Shown: one piece after another, positions 13,462 through 21,133 of the stretch
Numbering within the stretch: the first letter of the stretch is position 1
Layout: each line of letters begins with the position of its first letter
Assembly (NCBI GenBank): GCA_937139035.1
Contig: CAKZPK010000530.1
Coordinates: 1-34,239 of the forward strand
Direction of reading: 5' to 3'
Source of the DNA: an uncultured Crocinitomix sp.
Lineage (GTDB): Bacteria; Bacteroidota; Bacteroidia; Flavobacteriales_D; Crocinitomicaceae
Length of the DNA: 34,239 bases
Program-made: the position numbers and the translations under genes
The notes under the pieces: generated by a model
What the model saw: the letters and a program-made list of their open reading frames with translations, nothing else
The model's database searches: none
Told to the model about the DNA's origin: nothing

Positions 13462-15819
13462 TTAAAATTTGATTGTATAGATCACATTTGGAATGATAGA
13501 CAACTGAACATCTGATTCAACTTTGTTTGTTCGGCCATTATACCATTCAGAGACTACTGCTTTATTATTAGTTAAATTTTGAACGTCTATTTTGAAAGAG
13601 TGGCTAGCACGTTTCATGTCGCAACGGTAGGTTAAACCAAGGTTTATAAAGAAAATATCATCTCCTTTTTCACCCCATGGATTATCCCAATCGCGAATAG
13701 TGTAACCTGCATCTTGCGAAGCTGAAAGATTAATTGGTGTAAAACGATTTCCTCCAATCAAGGATACCTTAGTGTTGATTCCGAATGTTTTATTGTTCCC
13801 TTTCTTTTGACCGAATTTAAATTCTTTACCAGCCAATAAATTCGTTGCATAATTAGCATCATAACGCGTACTGCGCTCTACTCCATCTTTCAAGGTGTAT
13901 TTAGATTGATAAACAGAACCCGTTACTAAAAAGTAATAGTTGTTTTGAAAGAATCGCTCAACTGTAATTTCAGCACCATAATTACGCCCTTTCCCTTCAT
14001 TTATCAACTCAAAATCAGGTACACCTGCAGACCAGTTTAAGAAACTAAAATCACTTGTTGGATCTTTGGAAATTGGTACATTATACAACTGTTGATAATA
14101 TACTTCTGTTTTTAGGTGCATGTTTTCTGACAAGCGATAACCATAGCCCAATACATAATGTCTACTTTTAGTCATATCCAGGTTTTTGTTTGGATATTTA
14201 TAAGTTCCGTCATCCTGCAATTCATTATATAAATAAACCGACGGAGATTCTAAACGGCTATGTAAACCAAATCCTGCCGACATACTATGTCTTGGATTTA
14301 TTTGCCATTTCATACCTGCCCGCGGCTCAATTGCCATATTATCATTAAGCATATAATGTGTATGGTGAACACCTGAAACCAGTGTTAAATTATTTGTAAT
14401 GCGGTGACGCCAACTTAAAAATGACTGAAACATATCTGTGCTTCCTTTTGAATCTTGCCAACGTGTCAATATTCCGTCTTCATTATCATAGTCATCCTCT
14501 TCAAAGAAATTATAATTAAAGTGTGTGAATGTTGCCCCTAATTGAAAGATGTTTTTTTGATTTGCTTTGTAGTTGGCTATGGACTGTATTTTGATATTAT
14601 TATCTGTAAACCCCTCCACTTCTGAAGTGTACAAAACACTATCCTTTTTCAAGAACTGCCCTTCTCCACCATTGTATTGGGTTGATCCTGAAACATAACT
14701 TTTGATGTAAAGTTTAGGATTAACAATATAGGTATGCTTTAAAGCTGCCATTCCTAGGTTGGCTTTAAAATCGTAAGCACCTTCAACTTCACCAGTTGAG
14801 TCGTTTTCATAGGTTTGAACAATTTTACTTATACCTCCAAGTCCAATTAAAGAGAATGTTCCGACTTTCTTGGTTGGAAAATTAAATTTGAAAGCAGCAT
14901 CTTGATAAATTGGAACACCACCAAAATCCAGAATTCCAGCTTTATCCATTAAACTTAAAGTAGAGTAGCGATAATTGACCATATAAGATCCGCGATATCC
15001 CTTTTTAAACGGTCCTTCAAGCGTTGCTTCTACACCTAGTGCACCAGCTTGAAAAGTATACTCTCTTTTTTCATTATTTCCTTGGCGCATTTTAACATCA
15101 AAAACTCCAGAAAGTGCATTCCCATATTCAGGCGCAAATGCTCCAGAAAAAAAGTCGGAATTAGAAAGCACGGCGCCATTTAATGCGTTAATTGGACCAC
15201 CTGTCGCACCATTATCTGAAAAGTGATTAGGGTTTGGAATATCAATACCGTCCAGACGCCATAAAATACCACGAGGTGAATTTCCTCTTACAACAATATC
15301 ATTGTCTCCCTCGGCGTTACCAGTTACTCCAGCAAAACCAGACGCCATTCTAGCAGGATCGTTAAATGAACCGGCATAACGATTAGTCTCTTCAACACTA
15401 AATGTTTTAGCACTAACAGTGGCCATTTTATTAATAGCTTCACTCTTATCTTTTTGGCTGCTAACCTCTACTTTTGTTAGAACGGTTATATCTGGAGTTA
15501 AATCAAAATTCAGTATTTTTTCTTTCCCTGATTCAATTAAAACACTCGGCATTGAAATGGGTTGATATCCAACAGCAGTAATTTTTATTGAAACTCGGCC
15601 TACAGGAACATCTGTAATTTTAAAATCACCATTTTCATCTGAAATACCACCTAAAAGAGGATCAGTGCCAGGTAAAATTAATCGCGCTCCAATAATTGGA
15701 ACTTTAGTATCAAAATCAATCAAAGTTCCACGCAATGTTTGAGTCAGTTCTGCTTGACTCATTGCACTTGCCCCTGTAAAAAGGGTTAAGATTATTAATA
15801 TCAATTGTATCGTTTTCAT
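13462..15819 (-). CDS. TonB-dependent outer-membrane receptor
   Basis: A 785-residue outer-membrane protein. After the signal peptide (MKTIQLILIILTLFTGASA) comes a carboxypeptidase-regulatory-like domain (about 27-108, with GTLIDFDTKVPIIGARLIL and DENGDFKITDVPVG), then a plug (about 130-245, with NDIVVRGNSPRGILWRLDG and LSNSDFFSGAFAPEYG) and a 22-strand-type barrel that ends in aromatic Phe (VIYTIKF). It lacks an STN domain, so on its own it should not signal to the anti-sigma factor. The substrate cannot be read; no SusD partner is adjacent. Four bases separate it from the 16-residue-repeat protein downstream. An ECF-promoter-like element lies 25 bases upstream of the ATG, suggesting control by the sigma factor encoded at 19488-20027. 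Confidence 0.9.
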   Translation of the reverse strand: MKTIQLILIILTLFTGASAMSQAELTQTLRGTLIDFDTKVPIIGARLILPGTDPLLGGISDENGDFKITDVPVGRVSIKITAVGYQPISMPSVLIESGKEKILNFDLTPDITVLTKVEVSSQKDKSEAINKMATVSAKTFSVEETNRYAGSFNDPARMASGFAGVTGNAEGDNDIVVRGNSPRGILWRLDGIDIPNPNHFSDNGATGGPINALNGAVLSNSDFFSGAFAPEYGNALSGVFDVKMRQGNNEKREYTFQAGALGVEATLEGPFKKGYRGSYMVNYRYSTLSLMDKAGILDFGGVPIYQDAAFKFNFPTKKVGTFSLIGLGGISKIVQTYENDSTGEVEGAYDFKANLGMAALKHTYIVNPKLYIKSYVSGSTQYNGGEGQFLKKDSVLYTSEVEGFTDNNIKIQSIANYKANQKNIFQLGATFTHFNYNFFEEDDYDNEDGILTRWQDSKGSTDMFQSFLSWRHRITNNLTLVSGVHHTHYMLNDNMAIEPRAGMKWQINPRHSMSAGFGLHSRLESPSVYLYNELQDDGTYKYPNKNLDMTKSRHYVLGYGYRLSENMHLKTEVYYQQLYNVPISKDPTSDFSFLNWSAGVPDFELINEGKGRNYGAEITVERFFQNNYYFLVTGSVYQSKYTLKDGVERSTRYDANYATNLLAGKEFKFGQKKGNNKTFGINTKVSLIGGNRFTPINLSASQDAGYTIRDWDNPWGEKGDDIFFINLGLTYRCDMKRASHSFKIDVQNLTNNKAVVSEWYNGRTNKVESDVQLSIIPNVIYTIKF

Positions 15820-15844
15820 TTTTTTATAGTTTACGTCTGCTTAG

Positions 15845-15889
15845 GGGACACCTATAAAAAAAAGACCCCTATTGGAGTCTTAAAAAAAA
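15845..15889 (-). promoter_or_regulatory. ECF-sigma promoter-like element, copy 1
   Basis: Read on the minus strand: a T-run, TAAGA, then AATAGGGGTC (15873-15864), ten bases, then AGGTGTCCC (15853-15845), ending 25 bases before the receptor ATG. The same arrangement lies upstream of the DUF2807 gene at 20862-20906. GGGG to GTC is 16 bases, a normal ECF -35/-10 spacing. This copy can also fold as a terminator (15862-15881), but copy 2 cannot, so the sequence rather than the stem is what is shared. Confidence 0.55.
15855..15881 (-). terminator. Possible terminator of the small lipoprotein gene
   Basis: On the minus strand AAGACTCC (15881-15874) pairs with GGGGTCTT (15869-15862) with one G-U pair around a 4-nt loop, followed by T residues. 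It overlaps the ECF-promoter-like element, so it may end the upstream transcript and start the receptor transcript at one place. Confidence 0.55.
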
Positions 15890-15928
15890 ATTTAACGAAC
15901 TGAAAACAAGATGAATTAAGAGCCTAGA

Positions 15929-16411
15929 TTAACGAATAAGCAACTGCATTCGAAAGATATATTCTTTGTTAAAATACTTTTCTTCAACGAACTTTAAATG
16001 CAATAAATGGCGTTCAAGTTGAGGGAGCAACAAATCATTGTTTTTATAGATTGATCTTAACTGTTCAATAGTTTTAATTTCTCCAAATTCATCCACTTTT
16101 AAACTATAATAAGAGGTTCCTTGAATTTGTTGCTCTTTCCATATATCAGGATATTTTATTTTTTGTATCACACTACCCATTGAGCATATTGAATCTTGGG
16201 GATGTATTACTAAAGTTGAATCTGTATACAAAGGGATGTTAGTTTTGGCAATTGTGTCAGTTATATCATAAATCAACTGATAAAAGTGTCTTTTTTCAAT
16301 AGTCTCTTGCTGGTTCATCCCACAATAAAGGTGATCTTCATGCTCAACAACTTTACTTGTGCCGCAGGCATAAACTAACGCTATTATTAAAAGAGGAAAA
16401 ACTGCTTTCAT
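15929..16411 (-). CDS. Small lipoprotein with a TonB C-terminal-like fold
   Basis: A 160-residue protein. The signal MKAVFPLLIIALVYAC has a good lipobox with Cys at 16. Residues about 104-160 (YYSLKVDEFGEIKTIEQL, helix, LLHLKF, final strand FRMQLLIR) follow the strand-helix-helix-strand plan of TonB C-terminal domains. It has no membrane helix beyond the signal and no Pro-rich spacer, so it is not a normal TonB; it may be a periplasmic adaptor. It lies 88 bp after the STN/repeat gene and 110 bp before the receptor gene, on the same strand. An ATG six bases upstream (16417) is possible. The family is not recognised with certainty. Confidence 0.6.
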   Translation of the reverse strand: MKAVFPLLIIALVYACGTSKVVEHEDHLYCGMNQQETIEKRHFYQLIYDITDTIAKTNIPLYTDSTLVIHPQDSICSMGSVIQKIKYPDIWKEQQIQGTSYYSLKVDEFGEIKTIEQLRSIYKNNDLLLPQLERHLLHLKFVEEKYFNKEYIFRMQLLIR

Positions 16412-16499
16412 TATCAAACGGGCTAATTATTTACATAAATATAGATGTAAAAATGCCACAAATTCCATAATTAGATTCTCAATTCCCTAAAAGGTTGAA

Positions 16500-18452
16500 T
16501 TAAAATCGCAACCCTATTTGCCCGCCAAACCACATTTGAACTCTACCACTTGTAAACACCTCATCATAAAAAGGATTGAACGCCGCGTTTGAAACAAAAA
16601 GCCCCTCATCATTAGCATTTGTCTGATAATTGACATTATAAGTTGGGCCAGCAAAAACAGTCACCCACTTTTTTATTGCATACTCTATAGTTGGTGCAAA
16701 TTTGTAGAGCTGTGCAAACTTAGATGTTTGGAAATAGTCTTCGGACAAAATATGCGCACTAATATCAATGCTCATTTGCAACTTATTTTTAATTGTAAAA
16801 TTAGTTCCCAAACCTAAGCCAGCCGCAAGAACAGGATTCTCCCAAAAATTCATTCCAAAACTATAGGTATTATAAAAATATCGGGTTCCACTTTTTAAGG
16901 TAAGGTTAACCGGAAAAATCTCGTTAGCACTAACCTCCGTTTTATGATAGCCCGTTTTCACAAAATTGATCAACCCCAATGATACTCCTTTACTCTCGGC
17001 ACTAATATTTATTAATCCTAATTGCAACCCTTTGTTTGATTTTGCAAAATTAAAGATTCCAGCAGCTTGCAACCCCCTATTTTCATCAGAAGCATTGAAG
17101 ATTGCTGCTGCCTGTAAAAAATTTATTCCACCAGCTGCAATATTACCAATACCCGCTATTTGACCACCAACTAAACTGCTTCCGACTGTATTAAAAATAC
17201 CACTCATTTGCACACCATAAGAATCTCCCAAAGCCGAAGTTGAAATTCCTGCTGCCTGGATGCCAATAAACCCTCCGCGAACTGCAGAGAATATTCCACT
17301 TGCCTGAACGCCTTTAAAATTTCCTTTAGTAAAAGTGGAAATTCCAGCCATTTGCGCACCAACAAAATTTTGTCCGGTTAAGTTGGTAATTCCAGCCAAT
17401 TGAGCTCCTCTAAAACTACCACTATTCAAATTTCCAATCCCTCCCATTTGAAGACCTAAAAATTCACCTCTCACAACATTACAAATCCCACCGCCCTGCA
17501 TTCCTAAAACATTACCGCCCACTAAATTGGTAATTCCAGCCGCTTGAAACCACCGAACATCTTCTTTGTTAATATTGAATAAACCTCCTATTTCTGCTCC
17601 GTGTACACCTTTTGAAAACCCACCCAAAACATTCAATGAAAAATTATTATAAATCAATCCGTTTGTAGAAAGGTTTGACCCCACACTTAACGAGGGGACA
17701 AAAGAAATTTGAGCATATCTTGTCTCCCTAATATCCTCTAAATTTTCTGCATGAATGGCAGTTTCATCTGAAATTATAGAACCAGAAATTGCTTTTTCCT
17801 CAATGGGTAAATAAATACGTTCCGGCGTTCTCGTTGCTATCTTCTCCACGTTTTCAGTTTTTGCTTCAAGCGCAGCATTTCGCACAATAACAGAATCTGT
17901 TGCAGCATCTAAAACGAAGACCTTTTCATGAAATCCTTTTTTGCGAATGTATAAACTACGAATAGTCTCCGCTTTTGGTATTTTCAACTCATACGTGCCA
18001 TCACTTTTAGAAACAGCAGCATATCTCGCATCAATATCATAAATACTTGCTCCAGCAATTGGTTGGCTCGTCTTTTTATCTGTTATTCTCCCCCTAAATA
18101 TAGTATACCGATTGGATTTTTTACGACGACGAATTTCAGCGACATCTTCATTTTTCAGCAAAACAATATAATTGCCAACCTCTTTAAACCGAACATTTTT
18201 ATTAAAAATTAACGTCAACCCAAACTCTATGGTTTTACGTTCTATACTTAAACTTACCAGTTTATCATCTTCAATAATGTTAGGGTTATAAGAAAATTGA
18301 ACCCCCGTTCGTTCCTCAATAACAAACAGTATTGTTTTAACAGGTGTAGCTTTAATATCTATACTAATAACACGATCCAAAACACCAGTTTTGGACCAAG
18401 ACAACGTTGTCAACAATAATAATATGGAAGTTAAAAAATGCCTAAAAATCAT
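16500..18452 (-). CDS. STN plus carboxypeptidase-regulatory domain fused to a 16-residue-repeat surface domain
   Basis: A 650-residue exported protein. After the signal (MIFRHFLTSILLLLTTLSWS) comes an STN domain at about 28-100 (VISIDIKATPVKTILFVIEE), the part of TonB transducers that contacts the FecR anti-sigma factor. A carboxypeptidase-regulatory-like domain follows at about 118-182 (FRGRITDKKTSQPIAGASIY). Instead of plug and TonB barrel there is a repeat domain with Q at 303, 319, 335, 351, 367, 383, 399, 415, 431 and 447, an exact 16-residue period, then 462 and 477. The C-terminal barrel-like part, ending FGGQIGLRF, matches the paralogue at 12291. The start chosen overlaps the FecR gene by 11 bp; 18476 is an alternative. 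By position it should be the signalling partner of this FecR. Confidence 0.8.
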   Translation of the reverse strand: MIFRHFLTSILLLLTTLSWSKTGVLDRVISIDIKATPVKTILFVIEERTGVQFSYNPNIIEDDKLVSLSIERKTIEFGLTLIFNKNVRFKEVGNYIVLLKNEDVAEIRRRKKSNRYTIFRGRITDKKTSQPIAGASIYDIDARYAAVSKSDGTYELKIPKAETIRSLYIRKKGFHEKVFVLDAATDSVIVRNAALEAKTENVEKIATRTPERIYLPIEEKAISGSIISDETAIHAENLEDIRETRYAQISFVPSLSVGSNLSTNGLIYNNFSLNVLGGFSKGVHGAEIGGLFNINKEDVRWFQAAGITNLVGGNVLGMQGGGICNVVRGEFLGLQMGGIGNLNSGSFRGAQLAGITNLTGQNFVGAQMAGISTFTKGNFKGVQASGIFSAVRGGFIGIQAAGISTSALGDSYGVQMSGIFNTVGSSLVGGQIAGIGNIAAGGINFLQAAAIFNASDENRGLQAAGIFNFAKSNKGLQLGLINISAESKGVSLGLINFVKTGYHKTEVSANEIFPVNLTLKSGTRYFYNTYSFGMNFWENPVLAAGLGLGTNFTIKNKLQMSIDISAHILSEDYFQTSKFAQLYKFAPTIEYAIKKWVTVFAGPTYNVNYQTNANDEGLFVSNAAFNPFYDEVFTSGRVQMWFGGQIGLRF

Positions 18453-19461
18453 CACATTCAATCCTGTATTTCCCACCTAGAGTTATGGAATAATTCACTC
18501 CATAACTATCTGTCAATGAATTTAGAAATTGTTTAATTGAGCCATCTTTAAGATAACTACTTACGATTAATTGATTCGCCACAGACGGACAATCCAAAAT
18601 CAAACTATCACCGGCAATAGCATTCATGATACTAATTGCTTCATTAAGTGGCACATCATCAAACCTTACTTTTTCATTTTTCCAAAACATTTCTGCTAAT
18701 CCTGTGGTTTTAGAATCATCCCTACTCAACTTACCCGTATTTCGATTATAAACTCCTTTTTGTCCAGCGACTAAAATTAGAGTTTCATTTCCATCTCCAA
18801 ATTCAACCTTCCCTGTGTTAACAAATACATGTGTTAATGAATCTCCTTCAACAGCTTTAATATTAAAAGATGTTCCTAAAACTTTAACATATGTTTCTTG
18901 CGGCAAATCAATGATAAATGGTTTTTCTTCATTCCGCTCAATATCAAAAAACGCTTCGCCGTTAAGTGTTACTCGGCGTTCATTCTCTGCAAACTCAACG
19001 GGATATACTAAACTCGTATTAGCGTTAAATGTAACGGTCGACCCATCAGACAATTCATCAACAAAACCTGGCAATTCAGAAACAACAGTAGTATACTCTA
19101 ATTCACCATTACCACCAAATTTTAACCAAGCCAAAACTCCAAAAAGAACAACCACAGAAGCAGCAATTGAGAAATAAACACTTCGTTTATATGATCGATT
19201 AATTGGAATTACTTTTTCTTCTTTCTCCGTTATTATCTCCATCACGCTTTTCCATGCTAAATTGGTGTCGACTACAACAGGTTTAGGTTCAATTTCACCA
19301 GCTACTTCCCATGCTTTTCTTAAAGAAGAATAATGTTCTTCGTTAGAGGAATTTGCCGCAATCCAATCGGAAACAATAGCATTAGTTTTCGAATCTAATT
19401 CGCTATTAATATACCCCATTAAAAGGGCATCTGTTATTTCTATTTTTTCATTTTCGTCCAT
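18442..19461 (-). CDS. FecR-family anti-sigma factor
   Basis: A 339-residue single-pass membrane protein. The cytoplasmic part (1-92) contains the sigma-binding region (ALLMGYINSELDSKTNAIVSDW and a Trp near 51). One membrane helix lies at about 93-114. The periplasmic part has the FecR domain at about 123-225 (LSDGSTVTFNANTSLVYP, LNGEAFFDIE, VLGTSFNIKA) and a DUF4974-type C-terminal domain at about 258-338 (VRFDDVPLNEAISIMNAI), which resembles STN. It follows the ECF sigma gene by 26 bp and overlaps the STN/repeat gene. It presumably holds the sigma factor inactive until the outer-membrane STN protein signals. Confidence 0.95.
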   Translation of the reverse strand: MDENEKIEITDALLMGYINSELDSKTNAIVSDWIAANSSNEEHYSSLRKAWEVAGEIEPKPVVVDTNLAWKSVMEIITEKEEKVIPINRSYKRSVYFSIAASVVVLFGVLAWLKFGGNGELEYTTVVSELPGFVDELSDGSTVTFNANTSLVYPVEFAENERRVTLNGEAFFDIERNEEKPFIIDLPQETYVKVLGTSFNIKAVEGDSLTHVFVNTGKVEFGDGNETLILVAGQKGVYNRNTGKLSRDDSKTTGLAEMFWKNEKVRFDDVPLNEAISIMNAIAGDSLILDCPSVANQLIVSSYLKDGSIKQFLNSLTDSYGVNYSITLGGKYRIECDDF

Positions 19462-19487
19462 TTCGTAATTGTTCCATCTTCTACATC

Positions 19488-20027
19488 TTAACTAAACATT
19501 ATTAACACAAGTATTGTAAGGTATTCTGACAAATCATTTTTGAGATGTTTGATTGCACTTCCCATTTGATTTTCAACCGTTTTAATGCTGATTTTTAATT
19601 TCTCAGCAATCTCCTTGTATTTCAATCCTTCAAAACGACTCAAGATAAAAATCTTTCTGCGCCCCTCAGGCAATCTATCTATTGACTTTCGTATTTTTTC
19701 ATCCAATTCTACCGCCTGGTATTCATCATCCACCGTATATCGCTCCTGTTCCATCTCTAATTGATTGTGTTTTTTATACTCTTCTTTAACTTTTATATGT
19801 CTTAATTGATTAAAACATGAATTTCGAGTTGCGGTATAAAGGTAGGCCCTTGCAGATTTTTCAAATTGAACTTCTTCTCTGTTTTCCCAGAGTTTTACGA
19901 ATAGTGATTGTACCGTTTCTTCCGCTGCTGCCAAGTCATCCAAATATTTATTGGCATACGCGCAGAGTTCGCTATAATGCGATTTAAAAAGCATTTCAAA
20001 CTCCGATAAATCAACTGTAAACTGCAT
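19488..20027 (-). CDS. ECF RNA polymerase sigma factor (Bacteroidota expansion type)
   Basis: A 179-residue sigma factor. Region 2 is at about 12-78 (LFKSHYSELCAYANKYL, AEETVQSLFVKLWENR, ARAYLYTATRNSCFNQLR) and region 4 at about 118-170 (RLPEGRRKIFILSRFEGLKY, KEIAEKLKISIKTVENQM). The hydrophobic tail (LTILVLIMFS) is common in this group. It starts the sigma/anti-sigma/STN operon. Probable targets are the TonB receptor operon and the DUF2807 gene, which share a promoter-like element; no copy of that element is visible in front of the sigma gene itself. Confidence 0.95.
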   Translation of the reverse strand: MQFTVDLSEFEMLFKSHYSELCAYANKYLDDLAAAEETVQSLFVKLWENREEVQFEKSARAYLYTATRNSCFNQLRHIKVKEEYKKHNQLEMEQERYTVDDEYQAVELDEKIRKSIDRLPEGRRKIFILSRFEGLKYKEIAEKLKISIKTVENQMGSAIKHLKNDLSEYLTILVLIMFS

Positions 20028-20041
20028 ATATAATCCTTAAA

Positions 20042-20049
20042 CAAAAATA
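20042..20049 (-). promoter_or_regulatory. Possible -7 element of the sigma/anti-sigma operon
   Basis: The minus strand reads TATTTTTG, an exact TAnnTTTG match 14 bases before the sigma start codon. It overlaps the T-run of the terminator at 20043-20091 and lacks a TTG at the right distance, so it may be accidental. Confidence 0.3.
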
Positions 20050-20098
20050 GTGATTGAATTGGACTTTTATTTCTAAGTTCAATTCAATCACCGTTTTT
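20043..20098. terminator. Strong bidirectional stem-loop terminator
   Basis: Bases 20050-20064 pair with 20077-20091 over 15 bp with a single G-U pair around a 12-nt loop. On the minus strand T residues 20047-20043 follow, ending the DUF2807 transcript before the sigma gene. On the plus strand six T residues (20093-20098) follow. Confidence 0.85.
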
Positions 20099-20102
20099 TA
20101 TC

Positions 20103-20834
20103 TTAATATGGTTTTATTGAACCAGAACCAGAGATTCTTTGATCAATGATTGGATTTCCTTTATAAGTTACGTCTCCACTTCCTGAAATATCAACGTCTA
20201 ATTCTTCAATTGCATATACCTCGCATTCACCAGAACCCGACACTCGAATATCTACTTTTTTGGCAGGTACATTAAAGGTATGAATCTCACCTGACCCACT
20301 AATATCAATTTTCTCAATTTCAACAGTATCAATAGCTGTAATGAATAAATCTCCACTACCAGAAATACTTGTTTCCAGTCTATTTACATCTAAACTATCA
20401 ATTGACAGACTCCCACTTCCGCTAATATTTAAATCAAGTTCATTTGTCGTTAATTTTTTCGTTACAAATACATCCCCACTCCCTGAAATTGACAATCTAT
20501 TTAATGAAGGCAATGTTATATGCACCTTTACTTCATAGTTGTTCTTGATACATTTTCCCCTTTTCACATCAATTTTCAATGTACTTCCAGAAACCTTAGT
20601 CTCTATAATTTCCATTAAATTTTCACTTGCTTCAACACTTACGGCATATTCTTCACCTTGTGTTATATATAAGTCTGCAGACATATCTAACGAGATCTTG
20701 GAAAAATCTGTGTGCGATCTTTCTTGTGTTACCACTTCTCCATTTGGTTGATAACAAAATACCCCTCCTTTTTTACAAGATGATCCGATAAGAACAAGTG
20801 TGCAAATCATCAGTGTTATTTTTATTCTATTCAT
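20103..20834 (-). CDS. DUF2807 (head-GIN-type) lipoprotein
   Basis: A 243-residue lipoprotein; MNRIKITLMICTLVLIGSSC gives Cys at 20. The rest is a beta-solenoid-like DUF2807 domain with repeated SGSG turns (LSISGSGDVFV, LNISGSGSLSI, TSISGSGDLFI, DISGSGEIHT, VSGSGECEVY, DISGSGDVTY, ISGSGSIKPY), about 20 residues apart. Such proteins are often annotated as putative adhesins; the role is unproven. The frame is open further upstream (in-frame ATG at 20861, TTG at 20873), but those starts overlap the promoter-like element and spoil the lipoprotein signal, so 20834 is chosen. It is separated from the sigma operon by a strong terminator and has its own promoter-like element. Confidence 0.85.
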   Translation of the reverse strand: MNRIKITLMICTLVLIGSSCKKGGVFCYQPNGEVVTQERSHTDFSKISLDMSADLYITQGEEYAVSVEASENLMEIIETKVSGSTLKIDVKRGKCIKNNYEVKVHITLPSLNRLSISGSGDVFVTKKLTTNELDLNISGSGSLSIDSLDVNRLETSISGSGDLFITAIDTVEIEKIDISGSGEIHTFNVPAKKVDIRVSGSGECEVYAIEELDVDISGSGDVTYKGNPIIDQRISGSGSIKPY

Positions 20835-20861
20835 GCTATAATTTTTAGTTTCTTTTTTCAT

Positions 20862-20906
20862 GGGACACCTCAAAATAAATTGACCCCTATTCGATCTTAA
20901 AAAAAA
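20862..20906 (-). promoter_or_regulatory. ECF-sigma promoter-like element, copy 2
   Basis: Minus strand: T-run, TAAGA, AATAGGGGTC (20891-20882), eleven bases, AGGTGTCCC (20870-20862), 27 bases before the chosen ATG of the DUF2807 gene. It matches copy 1 at 15845-15889 base for base in both boxes. No stem can form here, which supports a promoter function. Confidence 0.55.
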
Positions 20907-21063
20907 TATTTTTCATCAAATCCTCAAAGGAACAAACACCTACCTAAACCCATTTAGATTAAGTATTTATACTGATGAGACATGAAATTATGGCATTCGT
21001 CTGACAAATGCGGAACTTTATCTAATTCATAGTCTATCCTGATAAATTAATCAATTCGTTAAC

Positions 21064-21071
21064 TATTTTTG
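21064..21071 (+). promoter_or_regulatory. Likely -7 element of the T9SS surface-protein operon
   Basis: TATTTTTG matches TAnnTTTG exactly, 62 bases before the TTG start at 21134. No TTG was seen 17-23 bases upstream. The predicted leader contains a small hairpin (TCCTG/CAGGA near 21098-21113). Apart from these and the ECF-like element I see nothing else in 20835-21133. Confidence 0.4.
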
Positions 21072-21133
21072 TGCTCAACGAAAAACTATCCATAAGTTCC
21101 TGTTTGTGCAGGAGATAGAATTGATTTATTTAC

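Noticed and set aside
16430..16451. Inverted repeat TTTACAT/ATGTAAA upstream of the small lipoprotein gene
   Set aside because: Only 7 AT-rich bp with an 8-nt loop in AT-rich DNA; not distinguishable from chance.
20835..20873. Longer starts (ATG 20861, TTG 20873) for the DUF2807 protein
   Set aside because: They would put extra charged residues before the lipoprotein signal and place the start within the promoter-like element.
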